Below, piece after piece: positions 54,772 to 64,000 of a stretch of DNA of 64,000 bases. Each line of letters begins with the position of its first letter. Position 1 is the first letter of the stretch. The translations under genes were made by a program, and so were the position numbers. The stretch is from Halisarca cf. caerulea (taxonomy: Eukaryota > Porifera > Demospongiae > Chondrillida > Halisarcidae), in contig CAUJGJ010000185.1 of NCBI GenBank assembly GCA_963170055.1, positions 4,551,775 to 4,615,774 on the forward strand. The letters are read 5' to 3'. The notes under the pieces were generated by a model. That model saw only the letters and a program-made list of their open reading frames with translations, ran no database searches and was not told the DNA's origin.

Positions 54772-57700
54772 TTGGTACTAGCACCACGCACATTGTCAAT
54801 GGATACACATGAAGTTGCTGAAGTGCTGTGGGCGTATTTGTGTAGTGTTGGATATGCTGGTGCTAATATCAATATCTGGCACTACCACCACGTACATTTC
54901 CAGTGGACACACGTGAGGTTTTTGAAGAGCTGTGGGCGTATTTGTGTAGTGTTGGATATGGTGGTTCTAAGACCAAAATTTGGCACTAGCACCATGCACA
55001 TTCCCAGTGGACTCGCATGAAGTTTTTGAAGTGCTGTGGACGTATTTGTGTACTATTGGATATACTGGTGCTAATACAAATATTTGGCACTAGCACCACG
55101 CACATTCCCAGTGGACACGCATGAAGTTTCTGTAGTGCTGTGGGCGTATTTGTGTACTATTGGATATGCTGGTGCTAATACCAATAGTTGGCACTAGCAC
55201 CACGCACATTCAAAGTGGACACACAGGAAGTTTCTGAAGTACTGTGGGCGTATTTGTGTAGTGTTGGATACGCTGGTGCTAATACCAATATTTGGCACTA
55301 GCACGAGCACCACGCACATTCAAAGTGGACACACATGAAGTTTCTGTAGTTCTGTGGACGTATTTGTGTACTGTTGGATATGGTGGTTCTAAGACTAATA
55401 TTTGGTACTAGCACCACGCACATTCCCACACATGAAGTTTCTGAAGTGTTGCGGGCATATCTGTGTAGTGTTAAATATGCTGGTGTTAAGACCAATATTT
55501 GGCATTAGCACCACGCACATTCCCAGTGGAAGCACATTAAGTTTCTGTAGTGCTGTGGGCATATTTGTGTAGTGTTGGATATGGTGGTTCTAAGACCAAT
55601 ATTTGTCACTAGCACCACGCACATTCCCAGTGGACACACATGAAGTTTCTGAAGTGCTGTGGGCGTATTTGTGTAGTGTTGGATATGCTGGTGCTAATAT
55701 CAATATCTGGCACTACCACCACGTACATTTCCAGTGGACACATGAGGTTTTTGAAGAGCTGTGGGCGTATTTGTGTAGTGTTGGATATGGTGGTTCTAAG
55801 ACCAATATTTGGTACTAGCACCACGCACATTGTCAATGGATACACATGAAGATTCTGTAGTGCTGTGGGCGTATTTTTGTAGGGTTGAATATGCTGGTGA
55901 TTAGACCAATATTTGGTACTAGCAACACGCACATTCCCAGTGGACACACATGAAGTTTCTGAAGTGTTGTGGGTGAATCTGTGTATTGTTAAATATGCTA
56001 GTGTTAAGACCAATATTTCGCAATAGCACCACGCACATTCCCAGTGGACACAAATGAAGTTTCTAAAATGCTGTGGGCATATTTGTGTAGTGTTTGATAT
56101 GGTGGTTCTAAAACCAATATTTGGCACTAGCACCACGCACATACCCAGTGGACACACATGAGGTTTCTGAAGAGCTGTGGGCGTGTTTGTGTAGAATTGG
56201 ATATGGTGGTTGTAAGACCAATATTTGGTACTAGCACCACGCACATTGTCAATGGATACACATGAAGTTGCTGAAGTGCTGTGGGCGTATTTGTGTAGTG
56301 TTGGATATGCTGGTGCTAATATCAATATCTGGCACTACCACCACGTACATTTCCAGTGGACACACGTGAGGTTTTTGAAGAGCTGTGGGCGTATTTGTGT
56401 AGTGTTGGATATGGTGGTTCTAAGACCAAAATTTGGCACTAGCACCATGCACATTCCCAGTGGACTCGCATGAAGTTTTTGAAGTGCTGTGGACGTATTT
56501 GTGTACTATTGGATATACTGGTGCTAATACAAATATTTGGCACTAGCACCACGCACATTCCCAGTGGACACGCATGAAGTTTCTGTAGTGCTGTGGGCGT
56601 ATTTGTGTACTATTGGATATGCTGGTGCTAATACCAATAGTTGGCACTAGCACCACGCACATTCAAAGTGGACACACAGGAAGTTTCTGAAGTACTGTGG
56701 GCGTATTTGTGTAGTGTTGGATACGCTGGTGCTAATACCAATATTTGGCATTAGCACGAGCACCACGCACATTCAAAGTGGACACACATGAAGTTTCTGT
56801 AGTGCTGTGGACGTATTTGTGTAGTGTTGGATATGGTGGTTCTAAGACTAATATTTGGTACTAGCACCACGCACATTCCCACACATGAAGTTTCTGAAGT
56901 GTTGCGGGCATATCTGTGTAGTGTTAAATATGCTGGTGTTAAGACCAATATTTGGCATTAGCACCACGCACATTCCCAGTGGAAGCACATTAAGTTTCTG
57001 TAGTGCTGTGGGCATATTTGTGTAGTGTTGGATATGGTGGTTCTAACACCAAAATTTGGCACTAGCACCATGCACATTCCCAGTGGACACGCATGAAGTT
57101 TCTGAAGTGCTCTGGGCGTATTTGTGTAGTGTTGGATATGCTGGTGCTAATACAAATATTTGGCACTAGCACCACGCACATTCAGAGTGGACACACATGA
57201 AGTTTCTGAAGTGCTGTGGGCGTATTTGTGTAGTGTTGGATATGCTGGTGCTAATACCAATATTTGGCACTAGCACCACGCACATTCAAAGTGGACACAC
57301 ATGAAGTTTCTGAAGTACTGTGGACGTATTTGTGTACTGTTTGATATGGTGGTTCTAAGACTAATATTTGGTACTAGCACCACGCACATTCCCACACATG
57401 AAGTTTTTTAAGTGTTGTGGGCGTATCTGTGTAGTGTTGGATATGGTGTTTCTAAGACCAATATTTGGTACTAGCACCACGCACATTGTCAATGGATACA
57501 CATGAAGTTGCTGAAGTGCTGTGGGCGTATTTGTGTAGTGTTGGATATGCTGGTGCTAATATCAATATCTGGCACTACCACCACGTACATTTCCAGTGGA
57601 CACACGTGAGGTTTTTGAAGAGCTGTGGGCGTATTTGTGTAGTGTTGGATATGGTGGTTCTAAGACCAAAATTTGGCACTAGCACCATGCACATTCCCAG

Positions 57701-60000
57701 TGGACTCGCATGAAGTTTTTGAAGTGCTGTGGACGTATTTGTGTACTATTGGATATACTGGTGCTAATACAAATATTTGGCACTAGCACCACGCACATTC
57801 CCAGTGGACACGCATGAAGTTTCTGTAGTGCTGTGGGCGTATTTGTGTACTATTGGATATGCTGGTGCTAATACCAATAGTTGGCACTAGCACCACGCAC
57901 ATTCAAAGTGGACACACAGGAAGTTTCTGAAGTACTGTGGGCGTATTTGTGTAGTGTTGGATACGCTGGTGCTAATACCAATATTTGGCACTAGCACGAG
58001 CACCACGCACATTCAAAGTGGACACACATGAAGTTTCTGTAGTTCTGTGGACGTATTTGTGTACTGTTGGATATGGTGGTTCTAAGACTAATATTTGGTA
58101 CTAGCACCACGCACATTCCCACACATGAAGTTTCTGAAGTGTTGCGGGCATATCTGTGTAGTGTTAAATATGCTGGTGTTAAGACCAATATTTGGCATTA
58201 GCACCACGCACATTCCCAGTGGAAGCACATTAAGTTTCTGTAGTGCTGTGGGCATATTTGTGTAGTGTTGGATATGGTGGTTCTAAGACCAATATTTGTC
58301 ACTAGCACCACGCACATTCCCAGTGGACACACATGAAGTTTCTGAAGTGCTGTGGGCGTATTTGTGTAGTGTTGGATATGCTGGTGCTAATATCAATATC
58401 TGGCACTACCACCACGTACATTGTCAATGGATACACATGAAGATTCTGTAGTGCTGTGGGCGTATTTTTGTAGGGTTGAATATGCTGGTGATTAGACCAA
58501 TATTTGGTACTAGCAACACGCACATTCCCAGTGGACACACATGAAGTTTCTGAAGTGTTGTGGGTGAATCTGTGTATTGTTAAATATGCTAGTGTTAAGA
58601 CCAATATTTCGCAATAGCACCACGCACATTCCCAGTGGACACAAATGAAGTTTCTAAAATGCTGTGGGCATATTTGTGTAGTGTTTGATATGGTGGTTCT
58701 AAAACCAATATTTGGCACTAGCACCACGCACATACCCAGTGGACACACATGAGGTTTCTGAAGAGCTGTGGGCGTGTTTGTGTAGAATTGGATATGGTGG
58801 TTGTAAGACCAATATTTGGTACTAGCACCACGCACATTGTCAATGGATACACATGAAGTTGCTGAAGTGCTGTGGGCGTATTTGTGTAGTGTTGGATATG
58901 CTGGTGCTAATATCAATATCTGGCACTACCACCACGTACATTTCCAGTGGACACACGTGAGGTTTTTGAAGAGCTGTGGGCGTATTTGTGTAGTGTTGGA
59001 TATGGTGGTTCTAAGACCAAAATTTGGCACTAGCACCATGCACATTCCCAGTGGACTCGCATGAAGTTTTTGAAGTGCTGTGGACGTATTTGTGTACTAT
59101 TGGATATACTGGTGCTAATACAAATATTTGGCACTAGCACCACGCACATTCCCAGTGGACACGCATGAAGTTTCTGTAGTGCTGTGGGCGTATTTGTGTA
59201 CTATTGGATATGCTGGTGCTAATACCAATAGTTGGCACTAGCACCACGCACATTCAAAGTGGACACACAGGAAGTTTCTGAAGTACTGTGGGCGTATTTG
59301 TGTAGTGTTGGATACGCTGGTGCTAATACCAATATTTGGCACTAGCACGAGCACCACGCACATTCAAAGTGGACACACATGAAGTTTCTGTAGTTCTGTG
59401 GACGTATTTGTGTACTGTTGGATATGGTGGTTCTAAGACTAATATTTGGTACTAGCACCACGCACATTCCCACACATGAAGTTTCTGAAGTGTTGCGGGC
59501 ATATCTGTATAGTGTTAAATATGCTGGTGTTAAGACCAATATTTGGCATTAGCACCACGCACATTCCCAGTGGAAGCACATTAAGTTTCTGTAGTGCTGT
59601 GGGCATATTTGTGTAGTGTTGGATATGGTGGTTCTAAGACCAATATTTGTCACTAGCACCACGCACATTCCCAGTGGACACACATGAAGTTTCTGAAGTG
59701 CTGTGGGCGTATTTGTGTAGTGTTGGATATGCTGGTGCTAATATCAATATCTGGCACTACCACCACGTACATTTCCAGTGGACACATGAGGTTTTTGAAG
59801 AGCTGTGGGCGTATTTGTGTAGTGTTGGATATGGTGGTTCTAAGACCAATATTTGGCACTAGCACCATGCACATTCCCAGTGAACTCGCATGCTGTTTTT
59901 GAAGTGCTGTGGGCGTATTTGTGTACTATTGGATATACTGGTGCTAATACAAATATTTAGCACTAGCACCACGCACATTGTCATTGGATACACATGAAGT
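54772..60000. repeat. ~1.24-1.45-kb higher-order repeats, four copies
   Basis: Matching anchors at 54772, 56225, 57465 and 58816 (spacings 1453, 1240 and 1351 bp) show four successive higher-order units that differ by gain or loss of whole monomers. A second anchor set at 55298, 56751, 57991 and 59342 has the same spacings. Confidence 0.85.
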
Positions 60001-63000
60001 TTCTGAAGTACTGTGGACGTATTTGTGTAGTGTTGGATATAGTGGTTCTAAGACCAATATTTGTCACTAGCACCACACACATTCCCAGTGGAAGCACATT
60101 AAGTTTCTGTAGTGCTGTGGGCATATTTGTGTAGTGTTGGATATGGTGGTTCTAAGACCAATATTTGTCACTAGCACCACGCACATTCCCAGTGGACACA
60201 TGAAGTTTCTGTAGTGCTGTGGGCGTATTTGTGTAGTGTTGGATATGGTGTTTCTAAGACCAATATTTGGCACTAGCACCACGCACATTCCTAGTGGACG
60301 CGCATGAAGTTTCTGAAGTGCTGTTGGCGTATTTGTGTAGTGTTGGATATGGTGTTTCTAAGACCAATATTTGGAACTAGCACAACGCACACTGTCAGTG
60401 GATACACATAACGTTTCTGAAGTGCTGTGGGCGTATTTGTGCACTATTTGATATGTTGGTGCTAATGCCAATATTTGGCACAAGCACCAAGCACATTCCC
60501 AGTGGACACACATGAAGTTTCTGAAGTGCTGTGGGCGTATTTGTGTAGTGTTGGATCTGTTGTTTCTAAGACCAATATTTGGTACTAGCACCACGTACAT
60601 TTCCAGTGGACACACATGAGGTTTCTGAAGAGCTGTGGGCGTATTTGTGTAGTGTTGGATATGGTGGTTCTAAGACCAATATTTGGTACTAGCACCACGC
60701 ACATTCCCAGTGGACACACATGAAGTTTCTGAAGTGCTGTGGGCGTATTTGTGTAGTGTTGCATCTGTTGTTTCTAAGACCAATATTTGGTACTAGCACC
60801 ACGTACATTTCCAGTGGACACACATGAGGTTTTTGAAGAGCTGTGGGCGTATTTGTGTAGTGTTGGATATGGTGGTTCTAACACCAAAATTTGGCACTAG
60901 CACCATGCACATTCCCAGTGGACACGCATGAAGTTTCTGAAGTGCTATGGGCGTATTTGTGTAGTGTTGGATATGCTGGTGCTAATACCAATATTTGGCA
61001 CTAGCATCACGCACATTCAAAGTGGACACACATGAAGTTTCTGAAGTACTGTGGACGTATTTGTGTACTGTTGGATATGGTGGTTCTAAGACTAATATTT
61101 GGTACAGGCACCACGCATATTCCCACACATGAAGTTTTTGAAGTGTTGTGGGCGTATCTGTGTAGTGTTGGATATGGTGTTTCTAAGACCAAAATTTGGC
61201 ACTAGCACCACGCACATTCCCAGTGGACGCGCATGACGTTTCTGAAGTGCTGTGGGCGTATTTGTGTAGTGTTGGATATGGTGTTTCTAAAACCAATATT
61301 TGGAACTAGCACCACGCACATTGTCAGTGGATACACATGACGTTTCTGAAGTGCTGTGGGCGTATTTATGTACTATTGGATATGTTGGTGCTAATGCCAA
61401 TATTTGGCACAAGCACCACGCACATTCCCAGTGGACACACATGAAGTTTCTAAAGTGCTGTGGGCGTATTTGTGTAGTGTTGGATATGGTGGTTCTAAGA
61501 CCAATATTTGGTACTAGCACCACGCACATTGTCAATGGATACACATGAAGATTCTGAAGTGCTGTGGGCGTATTTGTGTAGGGTTGAATATGCTGGTGAT
61601 TAGACCAATATTTGGTACTAGCACCACGCACATTCCCAGTGGACACACATGAAGTTTATGAAATATTGTGGGCGTATTTGTGTAGTGTTGGATATGGTGT
61701 TTCTAACACCAATATTTATAACTAGCACCACGCACATTGTCAGTGGATACACATGACGTTTCTGAAGTGCTGTGGGCGTATTTGTGTACTATTGGATATG
61801 TTGGTGCTAATGCCAATATTTGGCACTAACACCACGCACATTCCCAGTGGACACACATGAAATTTCTGAAGTGCTGTGGGCGTATTTGTGTAGTGTTGGA
61901 TCTGTTGTTTCTAAGACCAATATTTGGTACTAGCACCACGTACATTTCCAGTGGACACACATGAGGTTTCTGAAGAGCTGTGGGCGTATTTATGTAGTTT
62001 TGGTTATGGTGGTTCTAACACCAAAATTTGGTACTAGCACCACGCACATTCCCACACATGAAGTTTCTGAAGTGTTGCGGGCATATCTGTGTAGTGTTAA
62101 ATATGCTGGTGTTAAGACCAATATTTGGCATTAGCACCACGCACATTCCCAGTGGAAGCACATTAAGTTTCTGTAGTGCTGTGGGCATATTTGTGTAGTG
62201 TTGGATATGCAGGTGCTAATATCAATATCTGGCACTACCACCACGTACATTTCCAGTGGACACACGTGAGGTTTTTGAAGAGCTGTGGGCGTATTTGTGT
62301 AGTGTTGGATATGGTGGTTCTAAGTCCAATATTTGGTACTAGCACCACGCACATTGTCAATGGATACACATGAAGATTCTGAAGTGCTGTGGGCGTATTT
62401 GTGTAGGGTTGAATATGCTGGTGATTAGACCAATATTTGGTAATAGAAACACGCACATTCCCAGTGGACACACATGAAGTTTCTGAAGTGTTGTGGGTGA
62501 ATCTGTGTATTGTTAAATATGCTAGTGTTTAGACCAATATTTCGCAATAGCACCACGCACATTCCCAGTGGACACAAATGAAGTTTCTAAAATGCTGTGG
62601 GCATATTTGTGTAGTGTTTGATATGGTGGTTCTAAAACCAATATTTGGCACTAGAACAACGCACATACCCAGTGGACACACATGAGGTTTCTGAAGAGCT
62701 GTGGGCGTGTTTGTGTAGAGTTGGATATGGTGGTTCTAAGTCCAATATTTGGTACTAGCACCACGCACATTGTCAATGGATACACATGAAGTTTCTGAAG
62801 TGCTGTGGGCGTATTTGTGTAGTGTTGGATATGCTGGTGCTAATATCAATATCTGGCACTACCACCACGTACATTTCCAGTGGACACATGAGGTTTTTGA
62901 AGAGCTGTGGGCGTATTTGTGTAGTGTTGGATATGGTGGTTCTAAGACCAATATTTGGTACTAGCACCACGCACATTGTCATTGGATACACATGAAGTTT

Positions 63001-64000
63001 CTGAAGTGCTGTGGGCGTATTTGTGTAGTGTTTGATATAGTGGTTCTAAGACCAATATTTGTCACTAGCACCACACACATTCCCAGTGGACACATGATGT
63101 TTCTGAAGTGCTGTGGGCGTATTTGTGTAGTGTTGGATATGCTGGTGCTAATATCAATATCTGACACTACCACCACGTACATTTCCAGTGGACACATGAG
63201 GTTTTTGAAGAGCTGTGGGCGTATTTGTGTAGTGTTGGATATGGTGGTTCTAAGACCAATATTTGGTACTAGCACCACGCACATTGTCAATGGATACACA
63301 TGAAGATTCTGAAGTGCTGTGGGCGTATTTGTGTAGGGTTGAATATTCTGGTGATTAGACCAATATTTGGTACTAGAAACACGCACATTCCCAGTGGACA
63401 CACATGAAGTTTCTGAAGTGTTGTGGGTGAATCTGTGTATTGTTAAATATGCTAGTGTTAAGACCAATATTTCGCAATAGCACCACGCACATTCCCAGTG
63501 GACACAAATGAAGTTTCTAAAATTCTGTGGGCATATTTGTGTAGTGTTGGATATGGTGGTTCTAAGACCAAAATTTGGCACTAGCACCATGCCCATTCCC
63601 AGTGGACTCGCATGAAGTTTTTGAAGTGCTGTGGGCGTATTTGTGTACTATTGGATATACTGGTGCTAATACAAATATTTGGCACTAGCACCACGCACAT
63701 TGTCATTGGATACACATGAAGTTTCTGAAGTGCTGTGGGCGTATTTGTGTAGTGTTGGATATAGTGGTTCTAAGACCAATATTTGTCACTAGCACCACAC
63801 ACATTCCCAATGGACACATGATGTTTCTGAAGTGCTGTGGGCGTATTTGTGTAGTGTTGGATATGCTGGTGCTAATATCAATATCTGGCACTACCACCAC
63901 GTACATTTCCAGTGGACACATGAGGTTTTTGAAGAGCTGTGGGCGTATTTGTGTAGTGTTGGATATGGTGGTTCTAAGACCAATATTTGGTACTAGCACC

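Larger units (their letters stand above)
23419..64000. repeat. Satellite DNA array, ~104-bp monomer
   Basis: From about 23419 to the window end the sequence is a head-to-tail array of a monomer of about 104 bp, with no non-satellite insert noticed. By length this is about 390 copies, and the right edge is outside the window. A monomer reads, in sections, GAAGTTTCTGAAGTGCTG, TGGGCGTATTTGTGTAGTG, TTGGATATGCTGGTGCTAAT, ACCAATATTTGGCACTAG, CACCACGCACATTCCCAG, TGGACACACAT. Variants differ mainly in the centre: GCTGGTGCTAATAC, GGTGGTTCTAAGAC, GCTGGTGATTAGAC, GCTAGTGTTAAGAC and TCTGTTGTTTCTAAG. Indel variants mark families: a 7-base deletion (ATTCCCACACATG), a 6-base insertion (AGCACGAGCACC), and a 4-base insertion (GCTGCATGTGGG). 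Open frames of 60-238 codons in it are not genes. Confidence 0.97.

Noticed and set aside
23447..63999. Dozens of open frames of 60-238 codons in the satellite on both strands
   Set aside because: They are the same 104-bp monomer read in successive frames, start at arbitrary Met codons and recur with the repeat period. No splice sites, domain or codon bias supports coding; kept only as an observation.
23419..64000. CRISPR array
   Set aside because: The repeats are contiguous with no unique spacers, and the flanking genes are eukaryotic with introns.

Overview
This window looks like eukaryotic, metazoan nuclear DNA, most probably from a demosponge (inference). The basis is two intron-rich receptor tyrosine kinase (RTK) genes whose kinase domains carry the KWTAPEA / STKSDVWSYG / LGHKPFE wording that I know from the large lineage-specific RTK expansions of sponges, joined to an ectodomain type I associate with sponge proteins. 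There is no operon structure, no bacterial gene and no CRISPR array. LAYOUT: (1) 1-821 is AT-rich 3' flank with no gene seen. (2) 822-8640, minus strand, is RTK gene A: 11 exons whose splice sites and phases I followed by eye to one continuous frame of 765 codons plus stop. (3) 8641-10580 is intergenic: a TATA box for gene A, a 17-bp inverted repeat, a long CA/GT microsatellite and three hairpin-forming inverted repeats. (4) 10581-19313, minus strand, is RTK gene B: 10 exons, 688 codons plus stop, a head-to-tail tandem paralogue of A with nearly the same exon lengths and intron phases. (5) 19314-22604 holds a CRE-like palindrome upstream of gene B, small inverted-repeat transposons, a 0.4-kb CA microsatellite and otherwise unrecognised AT-rich DNA. 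(6) 22605-23414, minus strand, is the 3' part of a DDE transposase gene, already broken by a stop codon and cut off at the edge of the satellite. (7) 23419-64000, to the window end, is one uninterrupted satellite array with a ~104-bp monomer, roughly 390 copies by length, organised into several layers of higher-order repeats (617, 832, 1135, ~1240-1450, 3400, 5480 and 6396 bp offsets). HOW THE PARTS FIT: both RTKs encode signal peptide, a ~220-residue ectodomain, one transmembrane helix, a tyrosine-bearing juxtamembrane region and a complete tyrosine kinase domain with all catalytic residues, so both are predicted to be active cell-surface receptors. Their sequences have diverged in most exons, yet a 137-bp stretch of the activation-loop exon is 134/137 identical, which points to recent gene conversion. 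The introns are crowded with small non-autonomous DNA transposons (pogo/Tc1-like with TA target sites, hAT-like with an 8-bp target duplication, and long fold-backs), a LINE fragment and a dispersed GC-richer repeat. The most unusual feature is the 40-kb satellite, which begins abruptly inside a dead transposase gene and contains a dyad-symmetric core in each monomer.
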